Assembly (NCBI RefSeq): GCF_014648915.1 | Contig: NZ_BMSA01000001.1 | Location: 248,001-312,000 of the forward strand | DNA: 64,000 nt | Direction: 5' to 3' | From: Streptomyces phaeofaciens | GTDB lineage: Bacteria > Actinomycetota > Actinomycetes > Streptomycetales > Streptomycetaceae | Made by a program: the position numbers and the translations under genes | In this document: positions 34,918 to 42,181 of the stretch, one piece after another | Numbering within the stretch: the first letter of the stretch is position 1 | How the letters are laid out: each line of letters begins with the position of its first letter | Notes under the pieces: generated by a model | What the model saw: the letters and a program-made list of their open reading frames with translations, nothing else | Told to the model about the DNA's origin: nothing | Database searches by the model: none

Positions 34918-35021
34918 GGACGCGCGAAATCGTGCCTACGCGGACGGCCGGGCTGCTGCTGGACCGGCGCCGTAAGGGTGGCGGTGGTCGTCGGCGGCAG
35001 CGGGGTGTCGTTCGTAGGCAT
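34914..35021 (-). CDS. Possible 35-residue leader peptide overlapping lysE
   Basis: An ATG at 35021 with a modest AGGAT site opens a 35-residue frame ([20 protein letters not shown]...) that ends in a TGA sharing bases with the GTG of the LysE gene (GTGA overlap). The peptide is Thr/Pro-rich and has no known family. The overlap is the main support; chance cannot be excluded. Confidence 0.3.
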   Translation of the reverse strand: MPTNDTPLPPTTTATLTAPVQQQPGRPRRHDFARP

Positions 35022-35107
35022 GGCCGGATCCTGCTGGTCGGGCCCCGCTCCCGGCAAGCGGATTTTCTGTCCGGCCGTCGGAGGAGGGGTTCCGGAGCGG
35101 GCGATTC

Positions 35108-35139
35108 CGGCCAGATCGCCCGAGGGGGTGATCTGGCCG
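35108..35139. promoter_or_regulatory. Ten-base inverted repeat with 12-base loop
   Basis: CGGCCAGATC (35108-35117) and GATCTGGCCG (35130-35139) are a perfect inverted pair. It could be an operator or an RNA hairpin upstream of the P450. It lies 79 bases before the start codon. Confidence 0.45.
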
Positions 35140-35156
35140 AACTCCGCGTCGCCGCA

Positions 35157-35175
35157 TAGATGCCCAGGGCATCTA
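35157..35175. promoter_or_regulatory. Perfect 19-base palindrome upstream of the P450-ferredoxin operon
   Basis: TAGATGCCCAGGGCATCTA is symmetric at every position around a central A. It sits 42 bases before the ATG at 35218 and directly abuts an in-frame ATG at 35176. Size and symmetry suit a MarR- or TetR-type dimer. No regulator gene is adjacent, so control is probably from elsewhere. Confidence 0.65.
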
Positions 35176-35217
35176 ATGGCGAACGGCACGACGCACTCAA
35201 CGTCTGCGAGGTCACCC

Positions 35218-36498
35218 ATGACGGACTCGACGCCACCCCTGACGGACCGGACACCCCCGACGGACCTGTCTCCTCTCACGGACCCGACACCCCCGACGGA
35301 CGCCCCCGCCACCGCCCCCGTCGCCTTCCCCCAGGACCGCACCTGCCCCTACCACCCGCCCACCGGATACGACCCGCTGCGCGCCGCCCGCCCGCTGGCC
35401 CGCGTCACCCTCTACGACGGCCGCACCGCCTGGCTCGTCTCCGGCCACGAGACGGCCCGCGCCCTGCTCGCCGACCCCCGGCTGTCGACCGACCGCACCC
35501 GCCCCGGCTACCCGGCGACCTCGCCGCGGGTGGTGGCGCTGCGGGACCGCCGGGCCGCCCTGCTGAACGTCGACGACCCCGAGCACCACGTCCAGCGCCG
35601 GATGCTGGTCCCGAGCTTCACCCTCAAACGCGCCACCGCCCTGCGCCCCGCCATCCGGCGGATCGTCGACGAGCGGATCGACGCCATGCTGGCCCAGGGC
35701 CCGCCCGCCGAGCTGGTGAACGCCTTCGCGCTGCCCGTGCCGTCCATGGTCATCTGCGAACTGCTCGGCGTCCCCTACAGCGACCACGAGTTCTTCGAGG
35801 AGCAGTCGCGGCGGATGCTGCGCGGCCGGGTGCCGCAGGAGGTGCGCGACGCCCGCGACCGCCTTGACGCCTACCTCGGCGCGCTGATCGACACCAAGCT
35901 GGCCGACCCGTCCGGCGACGGCGTCCTGGACGCCCTGGTCCATGAGCGGCTGCGGGACGGCGCCATCGACCGCGAAGAGGTGATCGCGCTGGCCACGATC
36001 CTGCTGGTCGCCGGCCACGAGACGACCGCCAACATGATCTCCCTCGGCACCTACACCCTGCTCCGGCACCCCGAACGCCTGGCCGAACTGCGGGCCGACC
36101 CCTCGCTGCTGCCGGCCGCCGTCGAGGAACTGCTGCGGATGCTCTCCATCGCGGACGGACTGCTGCGCGAGGCCACCGAGGACATCGAGGTCGCCGGGAC
36201 CACCGTCCGGGCCGGCGAGGGCGTGGTCTTCGCGACCTCGGTCATCAACCGCGACGAGGGCGCCTACCTGGCACCGGACACCCTCGACTGGCACCGGCCC
36301 GCCCGCCACCACCTGGCGTTCGGCCACGGCATCCACCAGTGTCTCGGCCAGAACCTGGCCCGCGCCGAGCTGGAGATCGCCCTGCACACGCTCGTCGCCC
36401 GGCTCCCCGGCCTGCGCCTGGCCGTCCCCGCCGACGAGGTCCGCTGCAAGCCCGGCGACACCATCCAGGGGATGCTGCACCTCCCCGTGACCTGGTGA
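35218..36498 (+). CDS. Cytochrome P450, CYP105-like
   Basis: A 426-residue class I P450. Residues 1-30 are a disordered Thr/Pro/Asp repeat (PPLTD, PPTD, SPLTD units). The P450 fold follows: DRTCPYHPPTGYDPLR start, I-helix AGHETT at 265-270, an ExxL-region VEELLRMLSIADGLLRE, and haem loop FGHGIHQCLGQ with Cys375 as iron ligand. The overall layout is that of CYP105 monooxygenases, which oxidise xenobiotics and natural products. A 3Fe-4S ferredoxin gene follows after 11 bases and would supply electrons. The ATG at 35218 has GAGG upstream; ATG 35176 is an alternative. Confidence 0.93.
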   Translation: MTDSTPPLTDRTPPTDLSPLTDPTPPTDAPATAPVAFPQDRTCPYHPPTGYDPLRAARPLARVTLYDGRTAWLVSGHETARALLADPRLSTDRTRPGYPATSPRVVALRDRRAALLNVDDPEHHVQRRMLVPSFTLKRATALRPAIRRIVDERIDAMLAQGPPAELVNAFALPVPSMVICELLGVPYSDHEFFEEQSRRMLRGRVPQEVRDARDRLDAYLGALIDTKLADPSGDGVLDALVHERLRDGAIDREEVIALATILLVAGHETTANMISLGTYTLLRHPERLAELRADPSLLPAAVEELLRMLSIADGLLREATEDIEVAGTTVRAGEGVVFATSVINRDEGAYLAPDTLDWHRPARHHLAFGHGIHQCLGQNLARAELEIALHTLVARLPGLRLAVPADEVRCKPGDTIQGMLHLPVTW

Positions 36499-36509
36499 GG
36501 GGACCCGCC

Positions 36510-36722
36510 ATGCACAGCGGCACACCCATCGGCATCGACACGGACGTCTGCATCGGCGCCGGCCAGTGCGCCCTCGCCGCCCCTGGCGTCTTCACCCAGG
36601 ACGACGACGGCTTCAGCAGCCTCCTGCCCGGCCGGGAGGACGGCGGCGGCGACCCGATGGTCCGCGAGGCGGCGCGGGCCTGCCCGGTCGGCGCCATCAC
36701 GGTGCCCGGGGCGGCGCGCTGA
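36510..36722 (+). CDS. 3Fe-4S ferredoxin, P450 partner
   Basis: A 70-residue ferredoxin. Cysteines 14, 20 and 58 in CIGAGQC and ARACPVGAI are the three cluster ligands; the position that would be Cys in a 4Fe-4S protein is Ala17, so a 3Fe-4S cluster is expected. It begins 11 bases after the P450 stop with a GAGGGGA site and is surely its electron donor, given that CYP105 genes are commonly paired this way. Confidence 0.92.
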   Translation: MHSGTPIGIDTDVCIGAGQCALAAPGVFTQDDDGFSSLLPGREDGGGDPMVREAARACPVGAITVPGAAR

Positions 36723-36731
36723 CGCCCCGGC

Positions 36732-37931
36732 TCAGCGCCCGCCGCGCAGCAGCGCGCAGACGAAGTCCTCCTCCAGGGCCCGCAGCCGCTCCAGCCGCAC
36801 CGGGTCCAGGGTCTTGTTGATCTGGGAGGTGACGGAGAACGTCAGCGAGCGGCGGCCGTCCGGGGTGGCGGCCATCAGCTGCGTGTATCCGGGGAAGTTG
36901 CCGGTGTGCCCGAGGACGACCCCGCAGCGCGTCTTGTACCGGAAGACGGCCAGGCCCGCGGTGTTGCGGCCGGGCCCGGCCGGCTCGGACGCGCCCTCGA
37001 TCCAGCGCCGCTGCTGCCGGACGACCTCCTCGCCGTACAGGGCCCCGCCCACATAGCCGCGCACGAAACGGGTCAGGTCGGCGGGGGTGGACACGATCCC
37101 GCCGGACGCCCACACCCCGGAGGCGCCGAGGACCTCGCTGAGGTCCTCCGGCGGTCCGGGCGGGGTCACGTCGTAGCCGTGCAGATACGGCCGCGGCATC
37201 CGGTAGCCCGACGGGAGGCTGGTGCGCCCCAGACCCAGCGGGCGGTACACCAGCTCGCGCAGCAGCTGCTCGTACGGTGTCCCGGTGACCGCCTCGGCCA
37301 TCAGCGCGACGGCGATGTTGTCGGAGTTGGAGTACTGGTACCGGCTGCCCGGCCGGAACCGCAACGGCTCGTCGGCCACGTAGTCGAGCAGCCGGCGCGA
37401 GTCGAAGCGGTGGCGCGGGTCGGCGGTCAGCACCTCGAGGAACGCCGGGGACTCGCTGTAGTCGGGCAGTCCGCTGGTGTGGTTCAGCAGCTGCCGGAGC
37501 GTCACCGAGCCCCAGGCGCGGGGAAGTCGTGGCAGACGCCCCCGCAGGGTGTCGTCCAGCCGCAGGGCGTGGCGGTCGACCAGGGACAGGGCGACCGCGC
37601 CGCTGAACGCCTTGGCCGTGCTGGCGATCCGCATGTGGTCGTCCGGGTGCGGCTTGCGGCCGGTGGCGAGGTCGGCGACCCCGGCCCGCACGACCCGGGT
37701 CTCCTTGTCGCGCCGCAGCACGGCGATGGCCCCCGGCGGTCCGCCCGGAGCGTCGACGAACTCCGCGAGCCGGCGCTGGAGGGCGCGCTCGTCCACGGGC
37801 GCGGCGGCCGCGCTGGCCTCGCCGGCCACCAGGGTGGGGGCCAGCGCCCCCAGACAGAGGGCGACGGCGGACATCGCCCGCAGGCGCGGCCGGAGCGGGC
37901 GCGGACGGATTCGGGCAGAGCGCAGAGGCAT
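36732..37931 (-). CDS. Secreted serine hydrolase (beta-lactamase/DD-peptidase-like)
   Basis: A 399-residue exported enzyme of the class C beta-lactamase/D-Ala-D-Ala carboxypeptidase superfamily. A signal peptide spans residues 1-42 (basic start, AVALCLGALAPTLVAGEASAAAA). Catalytic landmarks: SxxK at Ser104-Lys107 (ASTAKAF), YSN in YQYSNSDNIA and HTG in LGHTGNFPG. Substrates may be peptidoglycan peptides, D-amino-acid peptides or esters. The ATG at 37931 has GGGAG upstream. It is convergent with the ferredoxin gene. Confidence 0.92.
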   Translation of the reverse strand: MPLRSARIRPRPLRPRLRAMSAVALCLGALAPTLVAGEASAAAAPVDERALQRRLAEFVDAPGGPPGAIAVLRRDKETRVVRAGVADLATGRKPHPDDHMRIASTAKAFSGAVALSLVDRHALRLDDTLRGRLPRLPRAWGSVTLRQLLNHTSGLPDYSESPAFLEVLTADPRHRFDSRRLLDYVADEPLRFRPGSRYQYSNSDNIAVALMAEAVTGTPYEQLLRELVYRPLGLGRTSLPSGYRMPRPYLHGYDVTPPGPPEDLSEVLGASGVWASGGIVSTPADLTRFVRGYVGGALYGEEVVRQQRRWIEGASEPAGPGRNTAGLAVFRYKTRCGVVLGHTGNFPGYTQLMAATPDGRRSLTFSVTSQINKTLDPVRLERLRALEEDFVCALLRGGR

Positions 37932-38095
37932 CGAGGCTCCCGGGGACGGACGGACGCTACCGGAGGTCAAGCCTCGGGGCGCCGGAATCGCCCTGCCTCC
38001 CGGACTACTGCACACGGCCCAGGTCCCGCCCCGGCGGTCCCCGGCGCTTCGAGGCCGGACGGGGGCGCGCCCTCCCCGTTGAGTAGGGTGCGCGG

Positions 38096-38611
38096 GTGAC
38101 CGCTCAGGACGAGAAGCCGCCCTTCCTCTACGTCGTCGTCTGCGCCGCCGGGATCGCCTCGGGCGTGGGGAAACTGATCGCCGCGGCGCGGGAGCGGCAG
38201 TGGCAGGTCGGGGTCATCGCGACGCCGCACGCCATGAACGGCTTCTTCGACACCGCCGCCGTCGAGGCGCAGACCGGCCGCCCGATCCGATCCGCCTGGC
38301 GGCGCCCCGGTGACCCGCGCCCGTTCCCCGAGCCCGACGCGGTCGTCGTGGCACCGGCCACCTTCAACACGATCAACAAATGGGCGGCCGGCATCGCCGA
38401 CACCCTGGCGCTGGGCACCCTGTGCGAGGTGTCGGGGCTGGGCGTCCCCATAGGGGTCCAGCCCTGTGTGTCCGCCACCCTCGCCGCCCACCCCGCCTAC
38501 CAGGACAGCCTGATACGGCTGCGCGGGATGGGCGTGCGGTTCGGGTCCCCCCACGACGGCGCGGACGGCGAGGAGTTCGGCTGGGAACGGGCGCTGGACC
38601 TGGTGGAGTGA
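38096..38611 (+). CDS. Flavoprotein (phosphopantothenoylcysteine decarboxylase-like)
   Basis: A 171-residue HFCD-type flavoprotein. Seen: VVCAAGIASGVGKLIAAARERQWQVGVIATPHAMNGF, then PDAVVVAPATFNTINKWAAGIADTLALG, the FMN-binding PAT-N-x-x-K-W-A-x-G-I-A-D core. Members decarboxylate or transfer groups on Cys-containing substrates; the role here is unknown. The GTG at 38096 lies 6 bases after TAGGGT, a good -10 box, with no ribosome site, so a leaderless mRNA is likely. Confidence 0.88.
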   Translation: MTAQDEKPPFLYVVVCAAGIASGVGKLIAAARERQWQVGVIATPHAMNGFFDTAAVEAQTGRPIRSAWRRPGDPRPFPEPDAVVVAPATFNTINKWAAGIADTLALGTLCEVSGLGVPIGVQPCVSATLAAHPAYQDSLIRLRGMGVRFGSPHDGADGEEFGWERALDLVE

Positions 38612-38612
38612 G

Positions 38613-39404
38613 TCAGACGGTGACCTCCGTCGCCGTACCGGGCGGCAGCCAGCGAAACCGCTCGCCGATGCCGTCGGGCGCCTTGGCCAGCGCGGCCTCC
38701 ACCGCGCCGCGGCCCTCCCGGAAGTGCGACCAGCCCTCGTAGTGCACGGGCAGCACGGTGTGCGGGCGCACCGCACGGCACAGCTCCACCGCCCGGGCCG
38801 CGGTGAGCGTGTAGCGCACGGGCCCGGTCAGCGGGAAGCCGACCGCGCCCAGGTGCAGCAGGACCGTGCCCACGGTGAGCCGGCGGCCCACCTCGCGCAC
38901 CCCCTCGTACAGCACGGTGTCCCCGGAGACCCACAGGACGCCGTGCCGCTGGCCCGGCCAGCGCAGCGCGAACCCGGTCACCTCGCCGACCAGTGGCGCC
39001 GACAGGAGAGGGCCGTGCCGGGCCGGGGTCGCCGTCACCTCGACCGGCGGCCGGCCGGGGGAGTCCAGACGCCGGGCCGCCCACGGGGCGAGCCCGCGCG
39101 CGTTGCCGCCCAGACGCCGGGCGCCCGACGGTGTGGTGAGGACGACCCCGGCGCCCGGCAGCAGGGCCCGCCCGGCCGCGTCCAGGTTGTCGGCGTGCTG
39201 GTCGTGGGTGAGCAACACCGCGTCGACCGGCGGCAGTTCGGACGAGGGCCGGGCGGGTCCGGCCGTCTTGCGCGAGGACGTGCCCGGCGCGAAGGCGTAG
39301 CGGCGGCCCGGCGGGTCGAACGTCGGGTCGGTCAGCAGCCGCCACCCGCCCACCTCGATCAGGGCGGTCGGGCCCCCGATATGAGTGACACGCACGTCGG
39401 TCAT
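38613..39404 (-). CDS. MBL-fold metallohydrolase
   Basis: A 263-residue metallo-beta-lactamase-fold protein. The metal motif appears as THDQHADNLD at residues 66-75, with Gln between the expected positions (H-x-x-H-x-D-N). A further SGDTVLYEG Asp and PVHYEGW His are present. It resembles the UlaG/YhfI-like hydrolases that act on phosphoesters or lactones. It is the last gene of the hydrolase-rich minus-strand cluster. The ATG at 39404 is used. Confidence 0.88.
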   Translation of the reverse strand: MTDVRVTHIGGPTALIEVGGWRLLTDPTFDPPGRRYAFAPGTSSRKTAGPARPSSELPPVDAVLLTHDQHADNLDAAGRALLPGAGVVLTTPSGARRLGGNARGLAPWAARRLDSPGRPPVEVTATPARHGPLLSAPLVGEVTGFALRWPGQRHGVLWVSGDTVLYEGVREVGRRLTVGTVLLHLGAVGFPLTGPVRYTLTAARAVELCRAVRPHTVLPVHYEGWSHFREGRGAVEAALAKAPDGIGERFRWLPPGTATEVTV

Positions 39405-39437
39405 GCGGTGGCCCTTCCCCTCGTCAGGACATGCGGC

Positions 39438-40247
39438 CTACTTCGCGTGCTCCAGCGCCCAGTCGAGGGCGAAGTCGGCGACCTCCTCCCAGCCCGGCGC
39501 GGCCGGCAGCAGATGCGGCCGGTCCGGGTACTCCTTCACCTCGGTGACCGTGTTCGACCTGTAGTGCCGGGCGTTGGACTGGTGCACCTTGGGCGGCATC
39601 AGATGGTCCTTCTCGCCCGACACGAACAGCAGCGGAGCCCGCTCGTCGTTGTGGTAGTCCACGTACGTGCTCTGGTGGCCGGGGCGCAGGGTGGCCAGGG
39701 CGCTGTCCCAGAAGATGGCGCCGGAGGCGGGAATCGCGTACCGCTCGTACAGCGCCCGGGACTCGTCCTCCGGGAAGGTGTTGGTGAACGCGTAGTGCCA
39801 CTGGTCGAAGGTCAGGCCCACCGCCCGGTGCCGGTTCGCCGGGTTCTTCAGCACCGGGAAGGCCGCCTTGACCTGGGTCAGCGGGAGGACGGCGACCCCC
39901 TCGGTCGGCGCCGAGTTGACCGCCACGCCCGCCGCGCCCAGGCCCTTGTCGAGCAGCAGCTGCACGAACACGCCGCCCGCGGAGTGGCCGATGAGGACGG
40001 GCGGCCTGTCCAGGCCGCGGACCAGCGACTCCAGACGCTCGACGATCTGCGGGACGGTGACCCGCTCGATCGGTGCGGTGTCGGCGTTGAGCGACTCGAC
40101 CTCGGCCTCGAAGCCGGGATAGGCGGGTGCCAGGACGCGGAAGCCGCGCTTCTCGTAGTGGGCGATCCAGTGCTCCCAACTGCGGGGTGTCACCCAGAAG
40201 CCGTGGATCAGGACGATGGTGTCGGGCGTGGTGCCGGGGCCGGTCAT
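39438..40247 (-). CDS. Alpha/beta hydrolase
   Basis: A 269-residue alpha/beta hydrolase. Seen: LIHGFWVTPRSWEHWIAHYEKRGF oxyanion region, nucleophile elbow IGHSAGGVF and a C-terminal GEKDHLMPP acid with His near PDRPHLLP. No signal peptide is present, so it is cytosolic. The substrate is unknown. The ATG at 40247 follows GAGGAG. It is part of a row of hydrolases with the same direction. Confidence 0.9.
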   Translation of the reverse strand: MTGPGTTPDTIVLIHGFWVTPRSWEHWIAHYEKRGFRVLAPAYPGFEAEVESLNADTAPIERVTVPQIVERLESLVRGLDRPPVLIGHSAGGVFVQLLLDKGLGAAGVAVNSAPTEGVAVLPLTQVKAAFPVLKNPANRHRAVGLTFDQWHYAFTNTFPEDESRALYERYAIPASGAIFWDSALATLRPGHQSTYVDYHNDERAPLLFVSGEKDHLMPPKVHQSNARHYRSNTVTEVKEYPDRPHLLPAAPGWEEVADFALDWALEHAK

Positions 40248-40263
40248 GACTGCTCCTCTCGGA

Positions 40264-40335
40264 GGGCCGAAGGGCCGAAGGGACGAAGGGACGAACGGAG
40301 GACGGGGCGAAGGCGCGAAGGCGCGAAGGCGCGAA
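40264..40335. repeat. Nine tandem 8-base units
   Basis: Exact-phase array: GGGCCGAA twice, GGGACGAA twice, two altered units, then GGCGCGAA three times. It fills the space between two hydrolase genes. Confidence 0.85.
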
Positions 40336-40338
40336 GGG

Positions 40339-41166
40339 TCAGCGGGTCGCGCGGTCGGCGGCGCGGATCTGCCGGACCACGGAGTCCGGGTGGGACATCA
40401 TCACCACGTGCGAGGCGCCCCTGACCTCGACGGTCCGGCTGCCGGCCCGCCGTGCCATGAACCGCTGCGCGGCGGGCGGGATCACCCGGTCCTCCGCCGC
40501 GACCACGTACCAGGACGGCACGGTCCGCCACGCCGGCGCGCCGCTCGGGGAGCCCAGTCCGCCCACGCTGCCCGGGCGTTGGGCGGTCGCCATGATCCGG
40601 GTGGTGGACCGGGGCAGGTCCTGGGCGAACACGTCGTGGAACTTCGCCGGGTCGATGTAGCCGTCCAGGCCGGGCTCCGCGCTGCCGGGCACCGGGAAGG
40701 GGCGGCCGACCAGGGCGGGCTCCAACTGGCTGCCGGGGAACCGCCCGGCCAGCTGCAACGCGCTCTCGCCCTCGTCCGGCGCGAACGCCGCCGCGTACAC
40801 CAGTGCCTTCACGCGCGCGTGGCCGTGTCCGGCGTTGGTGATGACCTCGCCGCCGTAGGAGTGGCCGACCAGGATGACCGGCCCGGGGAGGGTGTCGACG
40901 ACGCTGCGGACGTAGGCCGAGTCGCCGGCCAGGTCGCGCAGCGGGTTGGCCGGGGCGATCACCGGATAGCCGGCGTCCAGCAGCGAGGCGGTGACCGCGT
41001 TCCAGCCGGAGGCGTCGGCGAAGACGCCGTGCACCAGGACCACGGTCGGTCTGGTGCCGCCCTTTCCGGTGGCCGACGCGGGGGCGGCGGCGCCGAGGGC
41101 GGTGACCGCGCCGGCGGCGAGCGCGCCGCCCAGTACCCGGCGGCGGGAGGGGACTTCGGGGACCAT
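40339..41166 (-). CDS. Tat-secreted alpha/beta hydrolase
   Basis: A 275-residue exported alpha/beta hydrolase. The twin-arginine signal SRRRVLGGALAAGAVTALGAAAPASA spans residues 7-32. The mature part shows VLVHGVFADASGWNAV, nucleophile elbow GHSYGGEV, an AEDRVIPP acid and catalytic His in GASHVVMMSHPD. It resembles the EstC-like/hydrolase group often annotated in streptomycete stress clusters. The substrate is unknown. The ATG at 41166 follows GGAAGGA. It lies between two tandem-repeat arrays. Confidence 0.9.
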   Translation of the reverse strand: MVPEVPSRRRVLGGALAAGAVTALGAAAPASATGKGGTRPTVVLVHGVFADASGWNAVTASLLDAGYPVIAPANPLRDLAGDSAYVRSVVDTLPGPVILVGHSYGGEVITNAGHGHARVKALVYAAAFAPDEGESALQLAGRFPGSQLEPALVGRPFPVPGSAEPGLDGYIDPAKFHDVFAQDLPRSTTRIMATAQRPGSVGGLGSPSGAPAWRTVPSWYVVAAEDRVIPPAAQRFMARRAGSRTVEVRGASHVVMMSHPDSVVRQIRAADRATR

Positions 41167-41180
41167 CGGTGGGGTCCTTC

Positions 41181-41257
41181 CGTTCGGATGACGTTCGGAT
41201 GACGTGCTGATGGCGTGCTGATGGGGTGCCGGTGCGATGCCGGTGGGGTGCTGATGA
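41181..41257. repeat. Seven tandem 11-base units
   Basis: Phase-perfect 11-mers: CGTTCGGATGA twice, CGTGCTGATGG twice, then GGTGCCGGTGC, GATGCCGGTGG and GGTGCTGATGA. It occupies the gap between two hydrolase genes. Confidence 0.85.
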
Positions 41258-41261
41258 CCGG

Positions 41262-42086
41262 TCAGGAGCCGAGGAATTCCAGCAGGTCGGCGTTCAGCTG
41301 GTCCTTGTGCGTGTCCGTGATGCCGTGCGGGGCACCGGGATAGACCTTCAGCACCGCGTTCTTGATCCGGGCCGCCGAGGCCTTCCCGCCCACCTCGAAC
41401 GGCACCACCTGGTCGTCGTCGCCGTGCACCACCAGCGTCGGTACGTCGACGGCGTCCAGGTCGGCGCGGAAGTCGGTGGCGGAGAACGCGGCGACGCACT
41501 CGTAGGCGCCCCGGTGCCCGGACTGGAGGCCCTGCCGCCAGAAGGCGTCCCGGACACCCTGCGAGACGTGCGCGCCGGGCCGGTTGTGCCCGAAGAACGG
41601 CCCGTCGGCCAGGTCCCGGTACAGCTGCGACCGGTCGGCCAGCGACCCGGCCCGGATCGCGTCGAACGCCTCCACCGGCACCCCGCCCGGGTTGTCGTCG
41701 GTGCGCAGCATGAACGGCGGCACGGCGGAGACCAGAGCGAGCCGCGCGAGCCGGGCGGTGCCGTGCCGGCCCACGTAGCGGGCCACCTCGCCGCCGCCCG
41801 TCGAGAAGCCGACGAGGGTCACGTCGCGCAGGTCGAGGGTGTCGATCAGGGTGGCCAGGTCGTCGGCGTAGGTGTTCATCTCGTTGCCGTGCCAGGTCTG
41901 GGTGGAGCGGCCGTGGCCGCGCCGGTCGTGCGCGACCACCCGGAACCCGTGGCCGGCGAGGAACAGCTGCTGGGCCTCCCAGCTGTCGGAGTTCAGCGGC
42001 CAGCCGTGACTGAGGACCACGGGACGGCCCTGGCCCCAGTCCTTGTAGAAGATCTCGGCCCCGTCGGCTGTGGTGACGTACGGCAT
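41262..42086 (-). CDS. Non-haem chloroperoxidase-type alpha/beta hydrolase
   Basis: A 274-residue cofactor-free haloperoxidase-like enzyme. Seen: the N-terminal [29 protein letters not shown], nucleophile elbow [12 protein letters not shown], acid in [10 protein letters not shown] and catalytic His in [16 protein letters not shown]. All are hallmarks of Streptomyces perhydrolases. These act physiologically as esterases or perhydrolases; halogenation occurs through peracids. The ATG at 42086 is used. It is the first gene of the hydrolase row, 95 bases from the LAL regulator that precedes it on the same strand. Confidence 0.92.
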   Translation of the reverse strand: MPYVTTADGAEIFYKDWGQGRPVVLSHGWPLNSDSWEAQQLFLAGHGFRVVAHDRRGHGRSTQTWHGNEMNTYADDLATLIDTLDLRDVTLVGFSTGGGEVARYVGRHGTARLARLALVSAVPPFMLRTDDNPGGVPVEAFDAIRAGSLADRSQLYRDLADGPFFGHNRPGAHVSQGVRDAFWRQGLQSGHRGAYECVAAFSATDFRADLDAVDVPTLVVHGDDDQVVPFEVGGKASAARIKNAVLKVYPGAPHGITDTHKDQLNADLLEFLGS

Positions 42087-42181
42087 GGGTGCTCCCGTCT
42101 GCGGGACGTGTCCGACACGCCGATCCTCGTGCGGGGGCGGGGCGGCCCGTACCCCGTGCGACGCGTAGTCGTGACGCGCGT

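Larger units (their letters stand above)
34918..35217. other. Regulatory gap between lysE and the CYP105-like operon
   Basis: A 300-base divergent gap. It holds the possible 35-residue leader frame, a 10-base inverted repeat CGGCCAGATC/GATCTGGCCG (35108-35139) and a perfect 19-base palindrome at 35157-35175. No further gene is supported. Confidence 0.6.

Noticed and set aside
40264..41257. Repeat arrays considered as CRISPR
   Set aside because: Units are contiguous 8- and 11-mers with no spacers and no cas genes nearby.
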